From positions 2,396 to 9,951 of the forward strand of contig DEQG01000072.1 in NCBI GenBank assembly GCA_002360325.1: a stretch of DNA of 7,556 nucleotides, read 5' to 3'. Positions 1 to 6,209 of the stretch are shown here, piece after piece (the first letter of the stretch is position 1; every line of letters starts with the position of its first letter). The notes under the pieces were generated by a model that worked only from the letters and a program-made list of their open reading frames with translations, was not told the origin of the DNA and searched no databases. This stretch comes from Salinicoccus sp. UBA3372 (GTDB lineage: Bacteria > Bacillota > Bacilli > Staphylococcales > Salinicoccaceae). Both the position numbers and the translations under genes were made by a program.

Positions 1-10
1 TTTTTATTTT

Positions 11-39
11 TTACAAAGCGTCGCTTCTCTGTGTATAAT
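11..39 (+). promoter_or_regulatory. SigA-like promoter of the kinase operon
   Basis: A TTACAA box at 11-16 and a perfect TATAAT at 34-39 are separated by 17 nt, which fits a housekeeping SigA promoter. Transcription would start near base 46, about 40 nt before the start codon at 88. The T-rich stretch at 1-12 may also be the tail of a terminator for a gene lying left of the window, but its stem is not visible. The -10 box forms the left end of the dyad at 34-61. Confidence 0.6.
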
Positions 40-61
40 CACATTACATTATGTGATTATA
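34..61. promoter_or_regulatory. 11-bp perfect dyad, probable operator
   Basis: TATAATCACAT (34-44) and ATGTGATTATA (51-61) are perfect inverted repeats separated by 6 nt. The dyad covers the -10 box and the expected transcription start of the kinase promoter. That is where a repressor would block RNA polymerase. It is not followed by a T-run, so it does not look like a terminator. The half-site order (TCACA then TGTGA) is opposite to the CRP/FNR consensus, so I cannot name the regulator. Confidence 0.5.
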
Positions 62-87
62 AAATTAATAAATAGATGAGGTGCATT

Positions 88-726
88 ATGGAATCTTTGA
101 TCAGACAAATTAATGAAGTCATCTATACTGCCGAAAATAGAATATTCATCGCCATCTCTGGTCACGGCGCTTCGGGTAAGACATCATTCGCAAAGAAACT
201 GTGTGATTCGCTTGATGCAGATTATAACTTCCTGAATACGGACACTTATATAATCGAAGGTCATCATCTCGGAAATACGTATGCGGAATATCGAGTAGAC
301 GGCGCCGTCTCAACTTTTAAAATTACAGCTTGCATGCCGATCCGCCATGAACTGAACAGTTTGTCGCGGGATATTAAAGTACTTAAAAATGGCGGCACTA
401 TCACAACGATTGACAAACCATGGGATGCGGAAAAGGTGTTATACGGCTCCCGTAAAGTGACCATCATCGAAGGCATGTCCGCAGCCTTTCTTGAAGATTT
501 CAACTTTGACCTGTCAGTCTACTTCTATACCGATTCAGAAACCGAACTTGAACGGCGAAAGAAACGGGATGTGGAACAGCGTGGCCGGAATCTTGATGCA
601 CTCATTAAAGCGCAGGAGCACAGGCGGGATCAGTACGACCTGTTCATGCATCCATTGAGTGAGAAATTTGATATCATCGTCGATTACTCAAATAATGAAT
701 TCAATATCATCAAGTCAAATTTATAA
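88..726 (+). CDS. Uridine kinase-like P-loop kinase
   Basis: A cytosolic 212-residue protein of the uridine kinase/phosphoribulokinase-like P-loop group, expected to transfer phosphate from ATP to a small molecule such as a nucleoside; the true substrate is unknown. Visible motifs are a Walker A loop GHGASGKT (residues 25-32), an NTDTY segment (50-54) in the position of the family's substrate-binding acidic loop, a strand ending IIEG (126-129), and an arginine-rich lid around RRKKRDVEQRGR (156-167) typical of uridine kinases. The length matches the family (about 200-215). I chose the ATG at 88 because GAGGTG (78-83) lies 4 nt upstream; the in-frame ATG at 76 overlaps that site and has no site of its own. 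It differs clearly from the housekeeping Udk and is better called a uridine kinase family protein. It is cotranscribed with the broken gene starting at 738. Confidence 0.75.
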   Translation: MESLIRQINEVIYTAENRIFIAISGHGASGKTSFAKKLCDSLDADYNFLNTDTYIIEGHHLGNTYAEYRVDGAVSTFKITACMPIRHELNSLSRDIKVLKNGGTITTIDKPWDAEKVLYGSRKVTIIEGMSAAFLEDFNFDLSVYFYTDSETELERRKKRDVEQRGRNLDALIKAQEHRRDQYDLFMHPLSEKFDIIVDYSNNEFNIIKSNL

Positions 727-737
727 GGGATTATAAA

Positions 738-1234
738 ATGGAAGCACGGTCGAAATTAGATATCCCGAAATCCCCATCCGAAAGACTCGAAAATATAGTC
801 AGCTACAATGTATTTATCGGTTCCGCCGTTTACGTAGCACTGACATTCGCATCTCTTTCAGATAATATTCCAATGCATTTCGGTACCGGCTGAGAGATAA
901 ATCGCTACCGTTCGACATAAGAATTGCTGATACTCGTCGACATTTAGGTTCTTCTCTTTATTTTTATGGAAATACTCGAAAGAATTCCACATGTTCACAA
1001 CTAACCGAACAGAATGACGAATCCAATGTTGAAGCCTTTTATTTGAACAGCCGACAGATTGTAAATTTTTCTAAAAATAGCGTTGTGCTCATATTCACAT
1101 TTAAATTCATCGAAATTATCAACTACGGTATGAACGGTGAAACATCTTTCGGTATCTATCTGCTCCTACTTATTCCTATTATTTAACTTGGTTCGGTAGT
1201 CTGGGTCCTGAAAGAACGCCGGAAAATAAAATGA
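738..1234 (+). pseudogene. Decayed DUF1648-type membrane protein gene
   Basis: The gene starts with an ATG at 738, preceded by AAGGGA (725-730) that overlaps the kinase stop codon, so it was second in that operon. Frame 1 reads about 51 residues, including a hydrophobic segment and an IPMHFGTG motif like the start of DUF1648 proteins (IPxHF..xGxxDRYGS). It then hits TGA at 891. Reading on in the same frame gives EINRYRST, a TAA at 918, ELLILVDI, a TAG at 945, then a hydrophobic helix and ERIPHVHN. Near base 1000 the coding signal moves to another frame (net change equal to -1) and continues as LTEQNDESNVEAFYLNSRQ. A TAA at 1184 follows, then LGSVVWVLKERRK and a final TGA at 1232-1234. At least four stops and one frameshift mean that no full protein can be made. 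The DUF1648 call is from recognition of the motif and the membrane pattern, not from a search. Confidence 0.8.
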
Positions 1235-1248
1235 TTGCCCCTGGACAT

Positions 1249-1284
1249 GACACACTGAAGTCTCAGTGCGTTGTGTCTTTTTTT
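1249..1284 (+). terminator. Probable terminator of kinase operon
   Basis: CACTGA (1253-1258) pairs with TCAGTG (1263-1268) around a 4-nt loop. GACA (1249-1252) can pair with TGTC (1274-1277) if five bases (1269-1273) bulge out. Seven T follow at 1278-1284. The position just after the pseudogene fits a rho-independent terminator on the + strand. The bulge suggests a weakened stem. Confidence 0.55.
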
Positions 1285-1291
1285 ATTGGCC

Positions 1292-1583
1292 GGTATGAAA
1301 CAGGAATTCTCCCAGGTTCATACCATAATCGGCATCCAAATGGCATGAAATACGTAATTTCAACAGGTTCATGCCATTTCTCCACCTTTTATGACACCAA
1401 ATGCATCTTGTTACGTGCTTCATGTCATTTACCGCTTCCAAATGGCACGAAACACGTGATTTCGACAGGTTCATGCCATTTCTTCACCATTTGTGACACC
1501 AAATGCATCTTGTTATGGGTTTTGTGTCATTTACCGCTTCCAAATGGCACGAAATTGAATATGCGCACTCCTTCATGCCACAC
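1292..1583. repeat. Array of six hairpins spaced 51 bp apart
   Basis: Six inverted repeats follow one another. Arms are 1292-1299/1317-1324, 1338-1349/1368-1379, 1391-1400/1419-1428, 1440-1451/1470-1481, 1493-1502/1521-1530 and 1542-1553/1572-1583. Their centres lie at about 1308, 1358.5, 1409.5, 1460.5, 1511.5 and 1562.5, a 51-bp step. The loop is 18 nt in five of them and 17 nt in the first. Arms are variants of AAATGGCATGAA / TTCATGCCATTT; the second hairpin is a perfect 12-bp stem, the others have one or a few mismatches, and the last pairs over only about 9 bp. Arm changes tend to keep pairing: GGTATGAA/TTCATACC in hairpin 1 against GGCATGAA/TTCATGCC in hairpin 2. The array fills the gap between two converging terminators. 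No gene is seen in it. Confidence 0.85.
1336..1583. repeat. 102-bp tandem repeat, two full copies plus part
   Basis: The units 1336-1437 and 1438-1539 are the same length and differ at about 12 of 102 positions. A third, partial copy starts at 1540 with the same CCAAATGGCACGAAA beginning but diverges in its loop. Each full unit holds two hairpins of the 51-bp array, one GGCATGAA-type and one GACA-type. Because 102 is a multiple of three, the duplication leaves open frames on both strands, which makes spurious ORFs here. Confidence 0.9.
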
Positions 1584-1600
1584 CCATAAAAAATTCCAAA

Positions 1601-1634
1601 AGAAAAAGCACAACCCGCCCCCAGGTTGTGCTTT
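1601..1634 (-). terminator. Rho-independent terminator of clpE
   Basis: AAAGCACAACC (1605-1615) and GGTTGTGCTTT (1624-1634) form a perfect 11-bp stem with an 8-nt loop. Read on the - strand, the stem runs into TTTTTCTTTT. It lies 14 bp after the clpE stop codon. Confidence 0.9.
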
Positions 1635-1648
1635 CGTTCAAAATCTTT

Positions 1649-3784
1649 TTATGCTTTTTCAACTACAATAGTATCGTTTACGATTTTCGCAATGACTTTC
1701 TCTACGTTGTCTTCTTCCAGAATCAAGTCTGTCAGCTGGTCTTCGATTTTATCCTGGATGACACGTCTCAGTGGTCTCGCACCAAAACGCTTGTCGTATC
1801 CCATCTTGACCAATTTTTTCTTCGCTGCGTTTGTTACTGTCATTTCAATGTCATTTTCTTTGAGCATTTCATTCAGCTCTTCAAGCATCAGGTCAATGAT
1901 CAGAAGCAGATTGTCCTCTGACAGTTCATTGAAGTTGATGATGGCATCGAATCTGTTCAGGAATTCAGGTTTGAAGAAATCGCTCAAGTTTTCCAATGTG
2001 GAAACTGCGTCGCTTTCATCCATTCCGAATCCGACACTGTTGTTGCTGACGCCTGTGCCTGCGTTACTTGTCATGATGATGACAGTTTCTTTGAAACTGA
2101 CGGTTCTGCCGTGTGAATCTGTCAGATGACCGTCTTCCATGATCTGCAGGAACATGTTCTGCACATCAGGGTGTGCTTTTTCGATTTCATCCAGCAGAAC
2201 GATGTTATAAGGATTATGTCTGACAGTTTCAGTCAGCTGTCCTGCATCGTCATGGCCGACATATCCCGGTGGTGAACCGATGATCTTGGACACACTGTGA
2301 CTTTCCATATACTCACTCATGTCGAGTCTTATCAGTGAATCACGTGTACCGAACAATTCTTCAGCCAGTGCTTTAGTCAGCTCTGTCTTACCGACACCTG
2401 TCGGACCGACAAAGAGGAATGAACCGATTGGACGGTATTTGGATTTGAGTCCCGCTCTCGATCTGCGGACGGCTTTCGCGACCTTTTCGACCGCTTCTTC
2501 CTGTCCGATGACTTTGGATGCGAGATTGCTCTGGATCTCACGCATTTTCTCCTGTTCATCTTTTTGAAGTTTCGTTACCGGAATACCAGTTTTCTCTTCA
2601 ACAATCAGTTCGACATCGGATACATCGACATCGATGACTTGCTCACTGTTACCAGACTGTGATTTCTCAAGTTGTTTTTCAAGCTGCATTTCCTGATATC
2701 TCAGGTTTGCCGCTTTTTCGTAGTCTTCCTCTTCCGCTGCAGCTTTCTTGTCCGTTCTGATTTTTTCAAGCTGAGTTTCAATGGAATCAGAGTCTTTCTC
2801 TGCGTTCGCAAGGTTCAGTCTTGAACCGACAACGTCCATCAGGTCAATCGCCTTATCCGGCAGGAACCTGTCCTGGATATAACGGTGTGATAAAGTAACG
2901 AAGGATTTTACCACTTCATCAGAATATTTCACTTCGTGGAATCTTTCATATCTGTCTTTGATGCCGTTCAAAATCTGTACCGATTCTTCAAGTGTCGGTT
3001 CTTTAACCGTAATCGGCTGCAGACGGCGTTCAAGTGCCGCGTCTTTTTCAATCTGACGGTACTCTTTCAGAGTTGTCGCACCGATCAGCTGCATTTCACC
3101 GCGTGCCAGCGCCGGTTTTAAGATGTTGCCTGCATCCATTTGTGAACTTTCGGCAGTGCCCGCACCGACAATCAGATGAATTTCATCGATGAACAAAATA
3201 ACATCTTCACGCTGTTTCAGCTCTTCGATCAGCTGTTTCATACGCTCTTCGAACTGTCCTCTGATGCCTGTATTGGCAACCAGTGAAGCCACATCCAAAA
3301 TGTACACTTCTTTATCCATCAGTTTAGCCGGTATGTCACCTTCGACGATTTTAACAGCCAGCCCTTCGGCAATCGCTGTCTTACCGACACCCGGCTCACC
3401 GATGAGTACAGGATTGTTTTTATTACGTCTGTTCAGTGTTTCTATCACTTGTTTGACTTCCTGATCACGGCCGATAACCGGATCTATTTGATTTCCGCGA
3501 GCTTTATCTGTTAAGTTCGTACCCAACTCATCCAGCAAACCTTCTTTTTCAGGTTCTTGTACTTGAGTTCTGGCACCCGCTTTTTGCCCGCCATTGCCTT
3601 GTTTGAAATTGTTATATTCTTCTCCGCCAAATCCATTTCCGCCAAAGAAATTATTTGGATTCATTGATTGTGATTTTACTTCCTGGAAGCATGCATTACA
3701 TAAATGTACTTGCATTTTCTGGTTGTTTATATTCATTGCTAAATTAACATTCGCATCATTTATACCACAATTTTGACATTTCAT
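1649..3784 (-). CDS. clpE: ATP-dependent Clp unfoldase subunit ClpE
   Basis: A cytosolic 711-residue Hsp100 AAA+ unfoldase that feeds misfolded proteins to the ClpP peptidase and, as known in Bacillus, helps remove aggregates and destabilise CtsR after heat shock. The N-terminus carries the ClpE-type zinc finger (C3-x2-C6 and C29-x2-C32), followed by a Gly/Asn-rich linker. AAA1 has Walker A GEPGVGKT (129-136), Walker B VILFIDE (195-201) and arginines 253/254. A UVR-like coiled segment lies at about 335-375. AAA2 has Walker A GPTGVGKT (460-467), Walker B around LLDEIEKAH (530-538), a VGF ClpP-contact loop (584-586) and sensor-2 GAR (668-670). The zinc finger and the lack of paired Clp-N repeats separate it from ClpC, ClpB and ClpL. 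The length matches Bacillus ClpE (about 700). All catalytic motifs are intact. The ATG at 3784 has AAGGAGG (3794-3800) nine bases upstream. It is transcribed alone, from a CtsR-type promoter. Confidence 0.95.
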   Translation of the reverse strand: MKCQNCGINDANVNLAMNINNQKMQVHLCNACFQEVKSQSMNPNNFFGGNGFGGEEYNNFKQGNGGQKAGARTQVQEPEKEGLLDELGTNLTDKARGNQIDPVIGRDQEVKQVIETLNRRNKNNPVLIGEPGVGKTAIAEGLAVKIVEGDIPAKLMDKEVYILDVASLVANTGIRGQFEERMKQLIEELKQREDVILFIDEIHLIVGAGTAESSQMDAGNILKPALARGEMQLIGATTLKEYRQIEKDAALERRLQPITVKEPTLEESVQILNGIKDRYERFHEVKYSDEVVKSFVTLSHRYIQDRFLPDKAIDLMDVVGSRLNLANAEKDSDSIETQLEKIRTDKKAAAEEEDYEKAANLRYQEMQLEKQLEKSQSGNSEQVIDVDVSDVELIVEEKTGIPVTKLQKDEQEKMREIQSNLASKVIGQEEAVEKVAKAVRRSRAGLKSKYRPIGSFLFVGPTGVGKTELTKALAEELFGTRDSLIRLDMSEYMESHSVSKIIGSPPGYVGHDDAGQLTETVRHNPYNIVLLDEIEKAHPDVQNMFLQIMEDGHLTDSHGRTVSFKETVIIMTSNAGTGVSNNSVGFGMDESDAVSTLENLSDFFKPEFLNRFDAIINFNELSEDNLLLIIDLMLEELNEMLKENDIEMTVTNAAKKKLVKMGYDKRFGARPLRRVIQDKIEDQLTDLILEEDNVEKVIAKIVNDTIVVEKA

Positions 3785-3826
3785 GATTAAATGCCTCCTT
3801 TATTTGATTCATAGAAAGTAAGTCTG

Positions 3827-3849
3827 TTTGACTTTGACTATCTTTGACT
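3827..3849 (-). promoter_or_regulatory. CtsR operator with three half-sites
   Basis: Written on the + strand, TTTGACT occurs at 3827-3833, 3833-3839 and 3843-3849. The last two, with a 3-nt gap (ATC), match the full CtsR box exactly: on the - strand AGTCAAA-GAT-AGTCAAA against the consensus RGTCAAA-NAN-RGTCAAA. The third heptamer adjoins directly and shares one base. The block lies just downstream of the -10 box, so bound CtsR would cover the transcription start of clpE. CtsR is the class III heat-shock repressor of Firmicutes and is released by heat or protein damage. Confidence 0.9.
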
Positions 3850-3857
3850 ATAATTAT

Positions 3858-3885
3858 ATTATACAACTTTTCAGGAGAAAATCAA
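3858..3885 (-). promoter_or_regulatory. SigA-like promoter of clpE
   Basis: On the - strand TTGATT (3885-3880) and a perfect TATAAT (3863-3858) are 16 nt apart. Transcription would begin near 3851, leaving a 5' leader of about 65 nt that contains the CtsR operator and the ribosome binding site. Confidence 0.8.
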
Positions 3886-3910
3886 CAGTGATGCTCACAC
3901 AAATAAAAGA

Positions 3911-3933
3911 CCTCACCAACGCCGTTGGCAAGG
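3911..3933 (-). terminator. Terminator of the lipoprotein gene
   Basis: CCAAC (3916-3920) pairs with GTTGG (3924-3928), and after a 2x2 internal loop CCT (3911-3913) pairs with AGG (3931-3933). On the - strand it is followed by TCTTTTATTT. It stands between the lipoprotein stop and the clpE promoter and should insulate clpE from upstream reading. The + strand side also has five T, but no gene reads in that way. Confidence 0.6.
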
Positions 3934-3948
3934 CTTTTTCGGCCGGTT

Positions 3949-5151
3949 TCACCCTGCCGGTTCATCATTTAATTGTTCAAAACTCATCACTTTGAAACCC
4001 TTTGACGTATTGAAAATTTCGTACTCAACAGTCGCTTCCCGCACACCGTATGACGTGGCGTGCGAATATTCCCTGGCAACAGTTACATGATATACGGAAT
4101 TCTCCTCTTCCATATTCAATACCTCTATATTATGGTTCTTATGATCACTGAAGCTGCCGCTCTCTTTATTACCGATGATTATTTCACCGTTTTCAGACGA
4201 CGGCCCGGTATAGTTAAACACCTCTTCGTTCTCATCATTGAAGTAATCTTCAAGCCCCGATAAATAGTCTTCCATCATCGCAGTAAGCGCCTCTTCCGTG
4301 TCCACATCCAGCCCGCCGAGCGATTCATTATATTCCTCAACATCGATCGGCTGCTCGTTTTTCGTCATGACATCCGCCATCAGCACGCCGTTTTCATCCT
4401 CATGCATCCAGAACACACCTGCGAGCTCCATCTCCTCGCCTTGATCCAGCACATATTCCATAAAATGATATCCGGACACAGGGCCCTCCTCAGGTTCATA
4501 CGCATCCACATCCGGCTCGCCGAGCGCGGACACCACTTCATCATAGCTCACACCCGCATAATACATCACATTTTCAACGACCACTTCATCCGGATTCACA
4601 TCCGTCGTTGCCAGCTCATCTTCACCGTACGGCCCCGGCACCGAGTACACGACACCTAAATTATCGTATATCGTCACCGCTCTTCCATGCCCAGGGTAAA
4701 TAAAGTCATATTGCCCGTGAAGGTCTTCGACTTCTGTCTGAGTCATGCCTTCTGTAATCATATCCTGTTCAAACGACAGGCCATCTTCAGGATAAGTCGG
4801 TGTCATAAGACGCTCCTGTGTATCAGCATCGTTGATGTCGAATTCAGTGGCTGCGGACTCATTTTCTTCCTCACTTTCTGAAGTTTCCTCAGAAGTCTCC
4901 GGTTCATCTTCTGATTCATTCTCCGTCTGTTCTTCTTCTGTATCTTCGCTGTCATTCCCGATGACTTCATTTTCTTCAGTTTCAGTCGACTGCTCTTCTG
5001 AAGTTCCGTTGACATCAGCTTCCTGTTCCGCCTCTTCCGGTGATGATTCTGCCGCTTCTTCATTTTCAGCCGGTGCGTCACTTTCCTCTCCGTTTCCGCA
5101 GGCTGTAATAATCATCAATGCACCCGCCGTCATCATTATAATTCTCAGCAT
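3949..5151 (-). CDS. Secreted lipoprotein with acidic linker
   Basis: A 400-residue predicted lipoprotein anchored to the outer face of the membrane; function unknown. The short signal peptide (1-17) ends in the lipobox I15-T-A-C18. Residues 19-110 are a low-complexity Glu/Asp/Ser/Thr linker, long enough to reach into the cell wall. Two related segments follow, ITEGMTQTEVEDLHG (132-146) and YYAGVSYDEVVSALGEP (197-213), of the 'G-x-T/S-x-x-E-V-x-x-x-G' type seen in SmpA/BLIP-like or DUF4309-like folds. The C-terminus (about 285-395) has the pattern of an NTF2-like domain such as the last domain of staphylococcal TcaA; that match is tentative. I chose the ATG at 5151 because AAAGGAG lies 7-8 nt upstream and the lipobox is then at a normal distance. 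The frame stays open to 5418, but that stretch overlaps the divergent gene. It is a single-gene unit. Confidence 0.8.
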   Translation of the reverse strand: MLRIIMMTAGALMIITACGNGEESDAPAENEEAAESSPEEAEQEADVNGTSEEQSTETEENEVIGNDSEDTEEEQTENESEDEPETSEETSESEEENESAATEFDINDADTQERLMTPTYPEDGLSFEQDMITEGMTQTEVEDLHGQYDFIYPGHGRAVTIYDNLGVVYSVPGPYGEDELATTDVNPDEVVVENVMYYAGVSYDEVVSALGEPDVDAYEPEEGPVSGYHFMEYVLDQGEEMELAGVFWMHEDENGVLMADVMTKNEQPIDVEEYNESLGGLDVDTEEALTAMMEDYLSGLEDYFNDENEEVFNYTGPSSENGEIIIGNKESGSFSDHKNHNIEVLNMEEENSVYHVTVAREYSHATSYGVREATVEYEIFNTSKGFKVMSFEQLNDEPAG

Positions 5152-5163
5152 GACTCCACTCCT

Positions 5164-5192
5164 TTGTTTTCGTCTTTTATTCATTGTATAAT
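5164..5192 (+). promoter_or_regulatory. SigA-like promoter of the 132-residue membrane protein
   Basis: TTGTTT (5164-5169) and a perfect TATAAT (5187-5192) are separated by 17 nt, giving a start near 5199. The lipoprotein gene on the other strand must also start within this 78-bp gap (5152-5229); a TATTAT on the - strand (5194-5189) overlaps the same -10 box, but I see no convincing -35 for it. Confidence 0.7.
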
Positions 5193-5229
5193 AGATAAGA
5201 TGTCCAACAAAATGTTTAAGGAGACTGTT

Positions 5230-5628
5230 ATGTCGTTCAAATTGACCAGAAAAACCAGCTGGTTCGGCAGCGCGACCGGTGTGGAAGTATATATAAATGA
5301 TGAAGAAGCTGAAAGTATCTACAGACTTGATGAAAAGACTTACGAACTGCCCAAGGAACCCTCTACGTTGAAGGTCACCCAGCAGGGCATGAAAAGCAAT
5401 GAGCTGAAAGTTTATCATAATGACAACATAAAACTGACGACCAATAAGAAGTACACCAGAATCTTTACAACTTTCTTCGTGCTGCTCATGGCAGTCATAT
5501 TTTTCGTGAATGATTTCCTGACTTCCACCGCCATCATCGTCTTTTTAAGTATTGCGGTGTTTTATTACTTATCAAAGATTGATGCTTTTGTACTCGAACT
5601 CGTGATGGATAAAAAAGAGGATGAATGA
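5230..5628 (+). CDS. Small two-helix membrane protein, function unknown
   Basis: I do not recognise this 132-residue protein. Residues 1-72 look like a soluble beta-rich domain (WFGSATGVEVYINDEEAESI, then KTYELPKEPSTLKVTQQG), loosely like the PEGA-type or carrier-less domains in which a peptide 'decorates' a membrane protein. Residues about 77-95 and 98-115 are hydrophobic and should span the membrane as a hairpin, leaving both termini on one side. The charged tail DKKEDE ends the protein. The ATG at 5230 is chosen because AAGGAG (5218-5223) lies 6 nt upstream; in-frame earlier ATGs (such as 5164) fall in or before the promoter. It is divergent from the lipoprotein gene and converges with the serine hydrolase operon. 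Confidence 0.75.
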   Translation: MSFKLTRKTSWFGSATGVEVYINDEEAESIYRLDEKTYELPKEPSTLKVTQQGMKSNELKVYHNDNIKLTTNKKYTRIFTTFFVLLMAVIFFVNDFLTSTAIIVFLSIAVFYYLSKIDAFVLELVMDKKEDE

Positions 5629-5645
5629 ATCATCACATAAAAAAT

Positions 5646-5682
5646 GCCCGGAATCTCAAGATTGTCATTTGAGGTTCCGGGC
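5646..5682. terminator. Strong bidirectional terminator
   Basis: GCCCGGAATCTCAA (5646-5659) pairs with TTGAGGTTCCGGGC (5669-5682) along 14 bp with one T-G wobble and a 9-nt loop. A-runs on the left (5638-5644) and T-rich sequence on the right (TTTCATTTT) let it act in both directions. It ends the + strand gene at 5628 and the - strand operon ending at 5690. Confidence 0.9.
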
Positions 5683-5689
5683 TTTCATT

Positions 5690-5965
5690 TTAATATCCGA
5701 CCAGTGTCACATATAAAAAGGCAATCACTGCCATCACGCTGAAGCAGATGACATAGTATTTATTCGGAGACTTTTCATCTTCATCCGGCAGTCTCTGCAG
5801 CAGCGATCCGATGGCTCCCCCGCCGACCAGTGCAAGCAGCACTGAACCGATCATTCTTGGAAATGTGTAGAATGTCACGACTTCCATGATCAAGTATAAA
5901 AAGACGAACAATGCGACACCCAGCAGACTGGCAATGACATATTTCTTGGTATTTGGATTCGGCAT
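5690..5965 (-). CDS. Small three-helix membrane protein
   Basis: A 91-residue hydrophobic protein of unknown function. Three likely membrane segments lie at about residues 9-31, 36-57 and 70-89, with a short polar loop LPDEDEKSPNK (59-69) between the second and third. AGGAGG lies just upstream of the ATG at 5965. The A of that ATG is also the last base of the preceding gene's stop codon (TAATG), so translation of the two is probably coupled. It is the last gene of the serine hydrolase operon, followed by the terminator at 5646-5682. I do not recognise a named family. Confidence 0.75.
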   Translation of the reverse strand: MPNPNTKKYVIASLLGVALFVFLYLIMEVVTFYTFPRMIGSVLLALVGGGAIGSLLQRLPDEDEKSPNKYYVICFSVMAVIAFLYVTLVGY

Positions 5966-6192
5966 TATTTCCTCCTGTTTTGATTCTTATGATATTTTTT
6001 ATTGATGAAATCCACTTTGAACACTTGATTGAATAAAATTCTGATGACGATGACACCGCCGATGATCGTCAGAGGTATGACCCAGATCGGCTGGGCATAA
6101 AACCATTCGGACATGACGGTCGTAATCAAAAGATATGAAACAACCACCCATATCAAACCCAATACCATCGAAGTGATATTTAATCTTTCCAT
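5965..6192 (-). CDS. Small two-helix membrane protein
   Basis: A 75-residue protein with hydrophobic segments at about 7-27 and 33-54 and a strongly basic tail (KKYHKNQNRRK). By the positive-inside rule that tail should lie in the cytosol, giving an N-in/C-in hairpin. Aromatic residues WFYAQPIW sit in the short outer loop. AAAGGA lies 8 nt before the ATG. The gap to the serine hydrolase stop is 17 nt, and the stop codon overlaps the next gene's start. The layout resembles small two-helix proteins such as those of the 2TM (DUF) class, but I cannot name a family. Confidence 0.7.
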   Translation of the reverse strand: MERLNITSMVLGLIWVVVSYLLITTVMSEWFYAQPIWVIPLTIIGGVIVIRILFNQVFKVDFINKKYHKNQNRRK

Positions 6193-6209
6193 TTTAAAAT
6201 TCCTTTCAA

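Noticed and set aside
1285..1583. Possible CRISPR array
   Set aside because: The constant parts are palindromic arms and the units are near-identical over 102 bp. There are no unique spacers between direct repeats, and no cas genes in the window.
1231..1671. 146-residue open frame with repeated CHF/CHLPLPNGTK-like segments
   Set aside because: It lies on the hairpin array, whose 102-bp period keeps a frame open, has no ribosome binding site and runs through the clpE terminator into clpE. It is a shadow of repeat DNA.
1626..3776. Several + strand open frames inside clpE
   Set aside because: They are antisense to a fully intact, motif-rich gene and lack start signals.
3911..3933. Terminator read on the + strand
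   Set aside because: Although TTTTT follows on the + strand, no + strand gene ends here. The - strand role fits the gene order.
4060..5191. Open frames on both strands inside the lipoprotein gene
   Set aside because: They arise from the low-complexity acidic codons of the linker and from shadow frames, without binding sites.
5152..5418. Longer N-terminus for the lipoprotein (up to 489 residues)
   Set aside because: It overlaps the divergent gene antisense and has no ribosome binding site. The start at 5151 has a good site and a correct signal peptide.
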